Notes: generated by a model not told the origin, from the letters alone. Positions 16,560 through 24,882 are shown, numbered from the stretch's first letter. The stretch: DNA of 64,000 nt from Oscillospiraceae bacterium (GCA_021199795.1 JAJQHJ010000013.1:1-64000), one strand, 5' to 3'. Made by a program: numbers and translations.

Positions 16560-17159
16560 TCAGTACTCAAAATCATCCCAAGCCGGGAAGAACTCGCCGA
16601 AATCTTCGTAGCCGTCAGGGAGGAGATATTCTATCTCTGCAAGGCGGTTGGCATGGGTGTCGTAATAGACGTTGACAACGTCCGAAATCTGAGCGGGGTA
16701 TGTATCCATAACTTCGCCGCTATAGAGAATGAAGACAATGTCACCCGCAGTGAGGTCGCTGAGGGAAATCTCTGTGTCGCCCTTCAGAATTTTTGCATTC
16801 TCTCTCAGAGAAACAGTGAAAAGACCGGACTGACTTGAACCGTTGACAGTGGTATTGAGCCCGCAGACATTGAGGCTGTTACTACCGACACTGACAACCA
16901 GCGCGTAGAAGCTCGCACCACCATCAGGGATATAATTCGACATATCCATGAGCTCAAGTTGGGCAATTTCTTCTTCCTCAACAACTTCGTCCTCCGCATC
17001 GTCGATTTCTTCGCCGTCTCTGGCTTGAATGAGCCCACCGCCGACTACTTCGTCATCTGTATCCTCTTCCGGGTCTTCGACAAACTGACATCCGGCGAGG
17101 GTCAGGAGCATGGCAACTGCCAGGAGGATTGATAATAGTTTTTTGAATGTGTGTTTCAT
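16560..17159 (-). CDS. Putative lipoprotein with an acidic linker
   Basis: A 199-residue exported protein of unknown function. The N-terminus is basic (KHTFKK), followed by a hydrophobic stretch and the lipobox LAGC, so it is predicted to be lipid-anchored outside the membrane. A strongly acidic linker (about residues 25-65, with runs of Asp and Glu) leads to a small beta-rich domain (about 75-165). The ATG at 17159 has AAGGAAG upstream. The longer ORF would run into repeat R2 and has no ribosome binding site. No family was recognised. Confidence 0.8.
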   Translation of the reverse strand: MKHTFKKLLSILLAVAMLLTLAGCQFVEDPEEDTDDEVVGGGLIQARDGEEIDDAEDEVVEEEEIAQLELMDMSNYIPDGGASFYALVVSVGSNSLNVCGLNTTVNGSSQSGLFTVSLRENAKILKGDTEISLSDLTAGDIVFILYSGEVMDTYPAQISDVVNVYYDTHANRLAEIEYLLPDGYEDFGEFFPAWDDFEY

Positions 17160-17178
17160 GGGGATTCTTCCTTTCTTT

Positions 17179-17261
17179 GGAAGCCCCTCCACCATGCTTC
17201 GCATGGTCCCCCTCCCCTGAAAGGGGAGCTGGATGCGCGAAGCGCAGACTGAGGGGTTTCC
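17179..17261 (-). repeat. Dispersed palindromic element R2
   Basis: On the minus strand it reads CCCCTCAGTC, a TGCGC/GCGCA hairpin, CAGCTCCCCTTTCAGGGGAG and then ACCATGC/GCATGGT. It is the same family as R1 and R3-R6 and lies immediately upstream of the lipoprotein gene, within its leader. Confidence 0.8.
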
Positions 17262-17290
17262 GTACATTTCTACCCTTAATACACATTAAA

Positions 17291-17312
17291 CGCCCCGATT
17301 ATTGCATCGGGG
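17291..17312 (-). terminator. Hairpin after the membrane-protein gene
   Basis: GCCCCGAT and ATCGGGGC pair perfectly with a TATTGC loop, 13 bases after the stop of the 17325-17708 gene. The A7 tract lies on the proximal side, with only GTTTAATG distal, so it is a weak terminator or an RNA end-protecting stem. Confidence 0.55.
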
Positions 17313-17324
17313 CAAAAAAATTTT

Positions 17325-17708
17325 TCAATCTTTTTCAGGCGACTCGGAATTTACTTTTTCGTAGACCTCCGCTTCAGAAGATACCGGCTCGGCTTGGATT
17401 ATTTCGATATCGATATCCTCGGGCTCGTTTTCTTCATTCTTCTCGGCACGCTTCTCAGCGATAAAGCCGGCGGCTTTGGCAAGGGCTATGACCATTGGAA
17501 TGAAGTATGCCAAGGTTCTTATGGTCTTAACCGCAAGGCGGGTCATGCGGATTTTGCGAAGACGCTTCCTGCGGGCAAGTTCCCTCTGATGCTTTTTATC
17601 TTCAAACCAGCCGCGGACAGCCATAATCACTGTGGCAATCAGTCCAAGATTTGCGCCGACTGCTACTCCCCTGTCTCCATTTTTAGCTTTCTTTTTCACT
17701 ACAACCAT
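17325..17708 (-). CDS. Small basic membrane protein of unknown function
   Basis: A 127-residue protein with a weakly hydrophobic segment near residues 16-33. A very basic helix follows (KKHQRELARRKRLRKIRMTRL, about 38-58), then a clearer membrane segment (about 64-84, TLAYFIPMVIALAKAAGFIA). The tail is acidic (EENEPEDIDIEII). The charge pattern suggests a membrane-associated protein with a basic cytoplasmic loop. It follows the upstream lipoprotein-like gene by 12 bases and is probably cotranscribed with it. Not recognised. Confidence 0.65.
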   Translation of the reverse strand: MVVVKKKAKNGDRGVAVGANLGLIATVIMAVRGWFEDKKHQRELARRKRLRKIRMTRLAVKTIRTLAYFIPMVIALAKAAGFIAEKRAEKNEENEPEDIDIEIIQAEPVSSEAEVYEKVNSESPEKD

Positions 17709-17720
17709 GGCGATTCTCCT

Positions 17721-18113
17721 TTAACTTATCTCATTGGCAGCGATTCTCTCAAATGCCGCGTTGCCGTTTGAATTCTTGCCGGTTAACTTTATATAATAGG
17801 TTCCATCGGATGGAATTTCGATGTCATAGTTCTCATCGGAAATCTTCTCTTCTGAGAAGATGACCTCGCCGTCCTCGTCCTCAACAGTCAGGTTGACTGT
17901 CCCCTTTTCGCAGGTAATTACGCACCTGAGCACGTCCCCATCCTCAAGGCTCAGGCAATTTGAGTAGGAATTGAGCCGGGTGAACTCAATGATGAGGTAT
18001 TCATCCTTATTATAGTAGCTTGCGACCTCATCGTGACCCATGCACCCGCAAAGGCAAACAGACGAAATGAGCAGGACAAGCAGCAATGCAATTATACGTT
18101 TAAGCCTGGACAT
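17721..18113 (-). CDS. Small putative lipoprotein
   Basis: A 130-residue predicted lipoprotein: basic start (MSRLKR), hydrophobic core and lipobox LCGC at about residues 21-24. The mature part (about 105 residues) is beta-rich with Asp/Glu-rich turns and ends with IPSDGTYYIKLTGKNSNG, resembling the bacterial pre-peptidase C-terminal or other Ig-like carbohydrate-binding sandwich. The similarity is only in style. It is the first gene of a two-gene unit with its own promoter. Confidence 0.75.
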   Translation of the reverse strand: MSRLKRIIALLLVLLISSVCLCGCMGHDEVASYYNKDEYLIIEFTRLNSYSNCLSLEDGDVLRCVITCEKGTVNLTVEDEDGEVIFSEEKISDENYDIEIPSDGTYYIKLTGKNSNGNAAFERIAANEIS

Positions 18114-18144
18114 AAAACAGCCTCCTAAGCAGGTTTATGTGAAT

Positions 18145-18173
18145 ATAATATCGCATTTCGATGTGGATGTCAA
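18145..18173 (-). promoter_or_regulatory. Promoter of the two-gene lipoprotein unit
   Basis: Minus-strand TTGACA (18168-18173) and TATTAT (18145-18150) with a 17-base spacer. It is back to back with the TetR promoter, the two -35 boxes being 13 bases apart. Confidence 0.78.
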
Positions 18174-18186
18174 GGGACATTTGCTA

Positions 18187-18215
18187 TTGACTAACCCTGT
18201 TTAAAGTGCTACAAT
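18187..18215 (+). promoter_or_regulatory. Promoter of the TetR-type regulator
   Basis: TTGACT and TACAAT with a 17-base spacer and an extended -10 (GTGC), about 55 bases before the ORF. Confidence 0.75.
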
Positions 18216-18270
18216 GTTTGAGTACGCTTGTTGACAGGCGATCTTGCTTTTTAAGAGGCGATATTAAAAT

Positions 18271-18930
18271 ATGGGAGTTGCCCGTAATTATAATAAGCAC
18301 ATCTCCAATGATGTTTCCACTATAGATTTCAGCGCAGACCTGACAGACGAGGAGAACCTATCGCCCAAGCAGCGAAAAATTCTATACTATCTCGACCGGT
18401 GCTTTGACTGTGTCTGCGACCTTGGTCTTGAGCACGCCGGCTCCGGTGCACTTGCAAGATACTGCGGCACCAGCTCGGCGAACCTTTTCAACAACTACTT
18501 CAACGACAAGGATGAAATCATCGTCCACTGCTGCGCCAGATGTATGCAAAAGGTTGAGGACGACTTCATGAGCCGTGCCCCGCAGAATCCCTCCGAGATA
18601 GAGAACTACATCATGACGATGCCCTACATAACCGCAGAGCTCCACGGGAAAAAGTACCGTGCCATGTATCAGATCTACTCCTCGCCGAGATATTATGGAG
18701 AGGGCGAAAAGTTCTTCGACGGCGTCACCCAGCGTTACACAGAATATGCCAGGCAGCTTGCCCCGAAGCTTGGGCTTCCGATGGAGACGATCCAGGGGCT
18801 CATCTTCATCTTCGTCCGAGCCTGCGTCCATTATGCCATGTTTGAGAATGAGGAATATTTGAAGAGCCAGCAGGCAATCCTCATTGGCATGATTCACTCC
18901 ATGCTTCCGAAACAGCCCCAACCAGCCTGA
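18271..18930 (+). CDS. TetR/AcrR family transcriptional regulator
   Basis: A 219-residue regulator with an N-terminal extension of about 30 residues before the helix-turn-helix. The recognition region is SGALARYCGTSSANLFNNYFNDKDEIIVHC (about 57-86), in which 'NLFNNYF' matches the TetR 'LYYHF' position. The C-terminal helical domain (about 90-215) would bind a ligand. The start is not strongly supported: the upstream sequence lacks a clear AGGAGG, with only GAGGCGAT about ten bases away. It is divergent from the lipoprotein unit, and that shared intergenic region is the most likely target. The ligand is unknown. Confidence 0.82.
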   Translation: MGVARNYNKHISNDVSTIDFSADLTDEENLSPKQRKILYYLDRCFDCVCDLGLEHAGSGALARYCGTSSANLFNNYFNDKDEIIVHCCARCMQKVEDDFMSRAPQNPSEIENYIMTMPYITAELHGKKYRAMYQIYSSPRYYGEGEKFFDGVTQRYTEYARQLAPKLGLPMETIQGLIFIFVRACVHYAMFENEEYLKSQQAILIGMIHSMLPKQPQPA

Positions 18931-18942
18931 TAACCCAATAAG

Positions 18943-18974
18943 AAAAGCCTCACCGCGATGGTGGGGCTTTTTTG
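18943..18974. terminator. Bidirectional terminator between the TetR gene and the deacetylase gene
   Basis: AAAAGCCTCACC and GGTGGGGCTTTTTT pair with a GCGAT loop; A and T runs flank both sides. Confidence 0.88.
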
Positions 18975-18976
18975 GG

Positions 18977-19957
18977 TCAACTAACAAACGTATATCCCTC
19001 AGCTATCATTTCATCTATAAACTCTCCAAGTATCTCACAGTTGGTTTCGGAGACGGAATGGAGGAGATATATAGCTCCGGGGTGGGTTCGGGCGATGAGC
19101 TTCTCAAGAGATTCAGCCGGGTCTGGCTGGTTATCTGTGTCCCAGTCGGCGTAGGCGAAGCTCCAGAGGACGGTTTTGTAGCCGAGGTCGCCAGTGACGG
19201 CGAGGCTCAGTTCACTGTATTCGCCCTTAGGCGGGCGGAAAAGTGTCATCTGCAAGCCGAAATTCTCAATCATATAATCGTGAAGATACATTATCTCCTC
19301 GGTCATTTCTTCTACAGTGAGCTCAGGCATTGAGTAGTGATGCCAGGAATGGCTTCCGACTGTGTGACCCTCGTCAATCATCCTTTGAACCAGCTCCGGG
19401 TTTCTCGAAACATAGTCATAGGTGATGAAGAACGTGGCTTTCACGCCCTTTTCGGCGAGGGTGTCGAGTATTGCCGAGGTGTAGCCGTTCTCATAGCCCT
19501 GGTCAAATGTCAGCATGATGACGTTCTCCTCGGTGTCCTGGATTGCTTCGGCGTTATACTGAGAGTAGGACTCGTTGAAGTTAAGTGCACCCTTGGGACG
19601 GTTCAGATCATCAAACCGGACGCCCTGACCGTAGCCGTTAGATTCGGTTGAAAGCGTGGAGTAGTCCCACTGTGACTCGCTCACAATAGGCTCTATAACG
19701 TCCTCGACGTCGCTTATGGAGGTTGACTCCTCCGGCTCAGTTTCTTCGGGAACTGTGGTTAGCTCGGTGGTTGTCGTTATTTCCGAGGTGGTAGCTTCGG
19801 TTGTTGTGGCTTCTGTTACAGGCTCAGTTGTCGCTTCCGTCTGGGAGGTTGTCGCCTGAGTGCCGTCAGAGTAATATCCGTCGGATATCTCGGCACAGCC
19901 GGCTAAAAGTCCCATAAGGAGCACACAAGCCGTCAGAAATGCTGCTATTCTTTTCAA
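18977..19957 (-). CDS. PdaA-like polysaccharide deacetylase, lipid-anchored
   Basis: Predicted peptidoglycan MurNAc de-N-acetylase of the delta-lactam (PdaA) type. A TTG start at 19957 has GGAGGG upstream. The 326-residue product starts with a signal peptide and lipobox (LLAGC, Cys21). A Thr/Glu-rich linker (about 35-82) follows, then the NodB domain. Motif 1 reads TFDQGYENG (Asp152), very close to TFDNGYENG of Bacillus PdaA. The metal histidines lie in SHSWHH (203, 207), and RPP and HPGAIYLLHS motifs follow. In Bacillus this activity is needed for spore cortex muramic-delta-lactam, so a role in sporulation is an inference. The long linker is not typical of PdaA. Confidence 0.86.
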   Translation of the reverse strand: MKRIAAFLTACVLLMGLLAGCAEISDGYYSDGTQATTSQTEATTEPVTEATTTEATTSEITTTTELTTVPEETEPEESTSISDVEDVIEPIVSESQWDYSTLSTESNGYGQGVRFDDLNRPKGALNFNESYSQYNAEAIQDTEENVIMLTFDQGYENGYTSAILDTLAEKGVKATFFITYDYVSRNPELVQRMIDEGHTVGSHSWHHYSMPELTVEEMTEEIMYLHDYMIENFGLQMTLFRPPKGEYSELSLAVTGDLGYKTVLWSFAYADWDTDNQPDPAESLEKLIARTHPGAIYLLHSVSETNCEILGEFIDEMIAEGYTFVS

Positions 19958-20048
19958 TATCGTTCCCTCCTTATAAAATTGCGATTTCTCGCAGAAATAA
20001 TATCTCACACTTTGAGCCGAAATATGATCGGCAGATTCTTCTATTACT

Positions 20049-20077
20049 ATTCTACAAAATCCGACACCGATATTCAA
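20049..20077 (-). promoter_or_regulatory. Possible promoter of the deacetylase gene
   Basis: Minus-strand TTGAAT (20072-20077) and TAGAAT (20049-20054) with a 17-base spacer, about 90 bases upstream of the TTG start. Confidence 0.5.
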
Positions 20078-20092
20078 CAACATTTCGGTTAC

Positions 20093-20124
20093 AAAAAAGA
20101 CCGCACCAAAACTGATGCGGTCTG
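20093..20124 (-). terminator. Terminator of the ireB gene
   Basis: Minus-strand AGACCGCA...TGCGGTCT with a 10-base loop, followed by TTTTTT. Confidence 0.85.
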
Positions 20125-20154
20125 ATTTTTGATTTAAAATCGCGAATACAATTC

Positions 20155-20400
20155 TCACGAATTGAGATAACTCTTAACCATTTCCTGCAGGAGCTCGTCG
20201 CGGTCGATGTGGCGGATGAGGCTTCTTGCGTTGTTGTAGGTGGTTATATAGGTGGGATCCTCGGAAAGGATGTAGCCGACAATCTGGTTAACGGGATTAT
20301 AGCCTTTTTCAAGAAGTGCCTCATACACGATGTTGAGAGTATTCTTAATCTCGTCTTTACGATCCTGTTTTACAGAAAATGTCATTGTCTGGTCATGCAT
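20155..20400 (-). CDS. IreB family regulatory phosphoprotein (UPF0297)
   Basis: An 81-residue protein matching the IreB/YrzL (UPF0297) family across its whole length: TMTFSV start, [26 protein letters not shown] core and the [21 protein letters not shown] ending. In Enterococcus, IreB is phosphorylated by the serine/threonine kinase IreK and lowers cephalosporin tolerance; in many Firmicutes the role is untested. AAAGGAG lies upstream. Here it stands alone with its own promoter and terminator. The usual alaS-yrzL-yrrK neighbours are absent. Confidence 0.94.
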   Translation of the reverse strand: MHDQTMTFSVKQDRKDEIKNTLNIVYEALLEKGYNPVNQIVGYILSEDPTYITTYNNARSLIRHIDRDELLQEMVKSYLNS

Positions 20401-20450
20401 GTGGGTCAGCTCCTTTTAAGATTATTCGTCTTCCACTAAACGATGACTCT

Positions 20451-20479
20451 ATTATAACCCTTTGTAAGCAAAATAGCAA
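20451..20479 (-). promoter_or_regulatory. Promoter of the ireB gene
   Basis: Minus-strand TTGCTA (20474-20479) and TATAAT (20451-20456), 17-base spacer. Confidence 0.75.
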
Positions 20480-20503
20480 GAGCTAAAACGAATATTTTTC
20501 AGG

Positions 20504-22894
20504 TTATCTGATCTCAGCACCGATTGTGGCAAGAGCTTTTCTTACTCGCTTGAGTGCGGCATCAGCCTGCTCGTCTGTAAGAGTGCCATCATGCGAACGC
20601 ATAACTATGGAGAACGCAACCGATTTCTTGCCTGAAAGAATCTGCTTGCCCTTGTAGACGTCGAAGAGGGTGATCTTTTCAAGGTTAGAGCCGACAGCTT
20701 CAGCTATCATCTTCTCAAGGCTTGCTACAGGGATCTCATCGTCGCAAACGAGAGCTATGTCTCTTGAAATTGCCGGGTACTTAGGAAGCGGCTTGTAGGC
20801 CTTCTCGGGAGCAACTGTCTCAAGGAGCTCGGTGATGTTGACCTTTGCGAAGTATGCCCTTGTGTCGATTCCGTAGTTTGAAAGAACTGCAGGGTGGAGC
20901 TCGCCTAAGATTGCAAGCTGCTTGCCCTCATAGGTCATGACGGCAACACGTCCGGGATGGAAAGCGGTCACCTCATCGAAGATGCAATCTGCGTCAGGTG
21001 CTGCATACTCGCAGTTATCATATCCTAAGCTCGACATGAGGTCTTCCACTGCGCCCTTGATGTCGTAGAAGTCGCAGTTATCGCCATACATTCCGAGAGC
21101 CAATCGAAGCGGCTCACTCGGGAGCTCTTCGATATTGCCGGTCGGGAGATACTCGTTACCAACCTCAAAGAGCCTGGCTTTCGGGCTACGGTAGTTATAG
21201 TTTCTGGCGAGAGTTTCGCACATCGACGGCATGATAGTGGTTCTCATAACGGAGGTGTCTTCACCCAAAGGATTTGTGATCACGACGCACTTACGGAGCT
21301 TTGAATCCTCGGGAAGCATAATCTTGTCATAATACTTCGGTGAAATGAACGCAAAGGTATTTATCTGGTTGAAGCCAAGAGCTGTGCAGGCGTTCTCAAC
21401 GTTTATAACCATCTTCTGCTTCGGGGTTCTCTGGGCATCGGCAACACCAGTGAGGATTGCGCCCTCGATGTTGTTGTAGCCGTAGAAACGTGCAATTTCC
21501 TCTGCAATATCAGCCTTCGATTCAATGTCGATTCTGAACGACGGTGCATAGATGATTCCGTCCTTGACCTCGAATTCAAGCTTTTCAAGATACTTCACCA
21601 TGTCCTCAGCGGGGATGTTGGTGCCAAGGAACTTGTTTGTCCAGTCGGGATCGAAAGGAACTGTTGACTGAGGCTTAGTGTTATAGTCGCAGTCGATGAG
21701 ACCTCTTATCGGGTCGCCGCAGTCAAGGAGCTCGCAGAGTTCGAATGCTCGAAGTATTGCCGGCATACAGCCGTGAGCATCAAGACCCTTTTCAAAACGA
21801 GCAGATGACTCTGTTCTCATGCCAAGCTTCTTTGCGGTTCTTCTTACTGATGCGCCATCGAAGCAGGCAGATTCAAAGACGACCGTTTCGGTGTCGTCCA
21901 TAATTCCGCTGTATTCGCCGCCCATAACTCCGGCAACGGCAACAGGCTTCTTCTCGTCTGCAATTACGAGCATTTCAGGGCTGAGCTCTCTTACAACTCC
22001 GTCAAGAGTTGTGATGCTCTCGCCGGAAACAGCGTTTCTGACACGAATCTTTCCACCCTCGAGATACTTGATGTCGAAAGCGTGCATCGGCTGACCATAT
22101 TCGAGCATGACATAGTTTGTGATGTCAACGAGGTTGTTTATAGGTCTTACGCCGCTTGCACGAAGTCTCTCGCGAAGCCATCTCGGAGACGGAGCGATTC
22201 TTATATTCTTTACAACGCCGCCAATATATCTGTGGCAGAGGTCGGTGTTTTCGACTTTGACGTCGAGATACTTGTTTATATCGTCCTCAACACCCTTATA
22301 TTCAGGGTACTTGTAGTTAAAGGGCTTGTTGAAAGTAGCAGCCGCTTCTCTTGCAAGTCCCAAAACGGACAAGCAATCAGCACGGTTGGAGGTTATCTCA
22401 AACTCAACTGTTGTGTCGTCTAAACCGATAGCTGTGTGGATGTCGTCGCCCGGCTTGCAATCCTCCTCAATTACGAATACGCCCTCAGGGTCGGCATAGG
22501 GGAAATCGTGGGTGGTGAGCCCCAGGGTATCGAGTCCGCAGAACATTCCATAGCTCTCGACGCCTCTTATCTTACCCTTTTTGATTTTGCCCTCGGGGAG
22601 GCTTGCGCCATCAAGTGCAACAGGGACAAGGTCGCCCTCCTTGACGTTCACGGCATTGGTGACAATCTGCACCGGCTCGTCCTTACCGATATCAACTGAG
22701 CAGACGAAAAGTGCATCTGCATTTTCATGCTTGCCTTTTGAAAGAATCTTTCCGACAACTGTGTTAGTTATCTTTGAGCCCTCTTCTTCATAGCCCTCGA
22801 CCTTTGAACCGGTCATGGTCATGTCATAGCAGAAGTTTCTTATAGGCTCATCTACGTCCACATAATCGTGGAGCCATTTCATTGATAAATCCAT
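20504..22894 (-). CDS. pheT: Phenylalanine--tRNA ligase beta subunit
   Basis: The large subunit of the heterotetrameric (alpha2beta2) PheRS that charges tRNA-Phe. It has 796 residues. The EMAP/OB tRNA-binding domain (about 40-150) is followed by B3/B4 (about 210-380, the editing site), then B5 (about 400-475, with ADIAEEIARFYGYNNI). A catalytic-like core follows, and the C-terminal FDX-ACB anticodon-binding domain (about 703-796) starts at KYPAISRDIALVCDDEI. It lies 14 bases after pheS and is cotranscribed with it. Confidence 0.97.
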   Translation of the reverse strand: MDLSMKWLHDYVDVDEPIRNFCYDMTMTGSKVEGYEEEGSKITNTVVGKILSKGKHENADALFVCSVDIGKDEPVQIVTNAVNVKEGDLVPVALDGASLPEGKIKKGKIRGVESYGMFCGLDTLGLTTHDFPYADPEGVFVIEEDCKPGDDIHTAIGLDDTTVEFEITSNRADCLSVLGLAREAAATFNKPFNYKYPEYKGVEDDINKYLDVKVENTDLCHRYIGGVVKNIRIAPSPRWLRERLRASGVRPINNLVDITNYVMLEYGQPMHAFDIKYLEGGKIRVRNAVSGESITTLDGVVRELSPEMLVIADEKKPVAVAGVMGGEYSGIMDDTETVVFESACFDGASVRRTAKKLGMRTESSARFEKGLDAHGCMPAILRAFELCELLDCGDPIRGLIDCDYNTKPQSTVPFDPDWTNKFLGTNIPAEDMVKYLEKLEFEVKDGIIYAPSFRIDIESKADIAEEIARFYGYNNIEGAILTGVADAQRTPKQKMVINVENACTALGFNQINTFAFISPKYYDKIMLPEDSKLRKCVVITNPLGEDTSVMRTTIMPSMCETLARNYNYRSPKARLFEVGNEYLPTGNIEELPSEPLRLALGMYGDNCDFYDIKGAVEDLMSSLGYDNCEYAAPDADCIFDEVTAFHPGRVAVMTYEGKQLAILGELHPAVLSNYGIDTRAYFAKVNITELLETVAPEKAYKPLPKYPAISRDIALVCDDEIPVASLEKMIAEAVGSNLEKITLFDVYKGKQILSGKKSVAFSIVMRSHDGTLTDEQADAALKRVRKALATIGAEIR

Positions 22895-22908
22895 AAACCT
22901 ACCCTCCC

Positions 22909-23931
22909 TCAGAACTGCTCAAGGAATCTAAGGTCATTCTCATAGAGAAGCCTCATGTCGTTGATTCCGTATTTACGCATTGCGATTCTTTCGAGTCCCA
23001 GACCAAATGCAAAGCCGGAATATACGGTTGAATCGATGCCGCAGGTTTCCAAGACTTTCGGGTGAACCATTCCGGCTCCAAGAAGCTCAACATAGCCCTC
23101 ACCCTTGCACATGCTGCAGCCCTTTCCGCCGCAGTTGAAACACTGGATATCGACTTCTGCCGACGGCTCGGTGAACGGGAAGTGGTGCGGGCGGAGTCTT
23201 ATCTTTGCGTCCTCGCCATAAAGTCTCTTCATGAGAAGCTGCAAGGTGCCTATAAGGTCGCCCATTGTGATTCCCTTGTCAACAACCAGAGCCTCGACCT
23301 GGTTGAATATCGGGGAATGGGTGGCGTCGACTGCGTCGGAACGGTAAACACGACCAGAAGCAATGACTCTTATCGGGGGCTTCTGCTTCTCCATAACACG
23401 AATCTGGATTGCGGAGGTCTGGGTTCGGAGGAGTACTTTATCTGAAATATAGAATGTGTCCTGAGTGTCTCTTGCGGGGTGATCCGGCGGGAGGTTCAGA
23501 GCTTCAAAGTTATAGTAATCATACTCGACCTCGGGACCCTCGGCAATTGAGAATCCCATGCCAAGGAATATCTCCTCAACCTCGTGAAGAACAGAGTTTA
23601 TCGGATGGAGATTTCCGATATCGTGATGATGTCCGGGAAGAGTTACGTCAAGCTTTTCGTCATGGAGCTTCTTTGCGGCGGAGATTGCCAAGATTTCTGC
23701 TCCCCTTGCCGAAATAGCCTGCTCAATGTTGGCTCTGATTCTGTTTGCCAGCTGACCTACAACCGGTCTTTCCTCCGGGGGAAGAGTTGACATCTGCTTC
23801 AGGATTGCTGTGAGCTCGCCTTTCTTGCCTAAAAATCTGACACGAAGATTTTCAAGCTCAGCGGCACTCTGGTCTTTTTCCAGCTCCTCTTTAGCCCGTC
23901 TTTCGATGTCCTGAAGGTCTTGATTAATCAT
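22909..23931 (-). CDS. pheS: Phenylalanine--tRNA ligase alpha subunit
   Basis: The catalytic subunit of PheRS, 340 residues, the standard length. An N-terminal coiled-coil (about 1-85) is followed by the class II core: HPARDTQDTFY, then motif 2 around ASGRVYRSDAVDATHSP, and motif 3 GFAFGLGLERIAMRKYG. The start at 23931 (MINQDL) is chosen because AAAGGAT lies upstream. The longer ORF runs back through the leader terminator and is not translated. Transcription must pass a terminator in the leader, so the operon is probably attenuated. Confidence 0.97.
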   Translation of the reverse strand: MINQDLQDIERRAKEELEKDQSAAELENLRVRFLGKKGELTAILKQMSTLPPEERPVVGQLANRIRANIEQAISARGAEILAISAAKKLHDEKLDVTLPGHHHDIGNLHPINSVLHEVEEIFLGMGFSIAEGPEVEYDYYNFEALNLPPDHPARDTQDTFYISDKVLLRTQTSAIQIRVMEKQKPPIRVIASGRVYRSDAVDATHSPIFNQVEALVVDKGITMGDLIGTLQLLMKRLYGEDAKIRLRPHHFPFTEPSAEVDIQCFNCGGKGCSMCKGEGYVELLGAGMVHPKVLETCGIDSTVYSGFAFGLGLERIAMRKYGINDMRLLYENDLRFLEQF

Positions 23932-24073
23932 ATGTTCATATCCTTTCTGACGAATATACACGGTGTGACAATAAAAAAAAGCCCGTCCCATATGGGACAA
24001 GCTCGAAACTGCAACTATCCTGCCCTCTACTCTCGTCGTACAACTGTACGAATCGTCACAGCGTTTCAAATAC
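23932..24073 (-). promoter_or_regulatory. Structured leader of pheST
   Basis: About 142 bases from the predicted transcription start to pheS. It contains a hairpin TCGTACA/TGTACGA (about 24036-24051), a possible GAAAC/GTTTC closing stem around it, and the attenuator hairpin. A TGTGAC near the 5' end (24055-24060) is complementary to GTCACA just after the terminator (23964-23969), which might form an alternative fold. A T-box was expected for pheST, but I see no GGTGGNACCGCG-like box, and the leader is short for one. The sensing mechanism is open. Confidence 0.5.
23973..24003 (-). terminator. Attenuator terminator in the pheST leader
   Basis: Minus-strand GCTTGTCCCATATGGGACGGGC followed by T8. 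It lies between the pheST promoter and pheS, about 45 bases before the pheS start, so it must be bypassed for expression. Confidence 0.85.
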
Positions 24074-24079
24074 GTAGTT

Positions 24080-24108
24080 ATTATATCACGCCTTAAAGCT
24101 GATTGCAA
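24080..24108 (-). promoter_or_regulatory. Promoter of pheST
   Basis: Minus-strand TTGCAA (24103-24108) and TATAAT (24080-24085), 17-base spacer with an extended -10 (TGA). Confidence 0.82.
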
Positions 24109-24130
24109 CAGTTTTTTCACAAAAAATCAG

Positions 24131-24157
24131 AAAAAGAGGACGTTTCCGCCCTCTTTC
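24131..24157 (-). terminator. Terminator of the phosphoribosyltransferase gene
   Basis: Minus-strand AAAGAGGGCG and CGTCCTCTTT pair around GAAA, followed by a T run, directly downstream of the stop. Confidence 0.8.
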
Positions 24158-24167
24158 TTAGGAAAAA

Positions 24168-24797
24168 TCAGATTTTTGAATAGCCGAAGCTGTTGACAAT
24201 TGCGTCGACTTTCTGCCCTGCCTGGCACATCGGGCACTCGCGCTGGACGAATGTCTGATATCCAGGGATATCGTCGGGAGTGAAGACGCTGTGGACAGCG
24301 ATGCCGTTCGACTCGGTGATTGCAGAGAAGATGGAAGCGATTGCAACCAGCTCGCCGGAGTAGTAGTTGAGGCACTCAAGAGCCTTGTTGATGGTTTTAC
24401 CGGTCGACACAGACGAAATGAGGAGAAGAACATGCTTGCCCCAGATCATCTTCTGGATATTGTCCCTGAAAATGAGCTGACCGTTCGAGTTGAGCTCGGG
24501 AGTGATGACTGCTACGTCCTCGCCCTGATTGATTCCGCCGGAAGCAAGGCTTTCAGCCAGGAACGCGCCCAGCATTTCAGTCCCCTCCATGCAGATGATG
24601 GTGTCGATGGGGGTTGAAGAATAGGTAGCAGCAATCTGGGCTGCTGCATCCTTAGCCATCATGTGGCTGGTCTTGATTTTCGTCATGTCGATATAGTTGT
24701 TGATGTGCGAGTGGTTAGTGGCAAAATGCCCTGGAATTACGCTGATTTTAATCTTGCGATTCTTCCTCGATTCAATGGTTTTTGCTCTGCCTTCCAT
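24168..24797 (-). CDS. Phosphoribosyltransferase, orotate phosphoribosyltransferase-like
   Basis: A 209-residue type I phosphoribosyltransferase-fold protein. The core shows TIICMEGTEMLGAFLAESL, the hood-adjacent GEDVAVITPE and a HVLLLISSVSTGKTINKAL loop at the PRPP-binding site. In canonical enzymes this loop carries two acidic residues (DD or ED); here it reads ISSVSTG, so the PRPP motif is degenerate. This resembles the OPRT-like proteins of unknown role in Clostridia rather than PyrE itself. The ending has a CPMC pair. It is monocistronic with its own promoter and terminator. Confidence 0.72.
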   Translation of the reverse strand: MEGRAKTIESRKNRKIKISVIPGHFATNHSHINNYIDMTKIKTSHMMAKDAAAQIAATYSSTPIDTIICMEGTEMLGAFLAESLASGGINQGEDVAVITPELNSNGQLIFRDNIQKMIWGKHVLLLISSVSTGKTINKALECLNYYSGELVAIASIFSAITESNGIAVHSVFTPDDIPGYQTFVQRECPMCQAGQKVDAIVNSFGYSKI

Positions 24798-24839
24798 AAA
24801 TTTATCCTCCTTGCAAAGATAGTCTTAATTGTGATAGCA

Positions 24840-24868
24840 ATTATAACACATTTTTTGAACGAAATCAA
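24840..24868 (-). promoter_or_regulatory. Promoter of the phosphoribosyltransferase gene
   Basis: Minus-strand TTGATT (24863-24868) and TATAAT (24840-24845) with a 17-base spacer and an extended -10 (TGT). Confidence 0.78.
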
Positions 24869-24882
24869 GAGTTAATTTGTGA

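Noticed and set aside
23990..24070. T-box riboswitch in the pheST leader
   Set aside because: Expected from the family, but no GGTGGNACCGCG-like box was found; kept only as an open leader.
23932..24120. N-terminal extension of PheS
   Set aside because: It would translate the attenuator hairpin and includes no family residues; MINQDL has a ribosome binding site.
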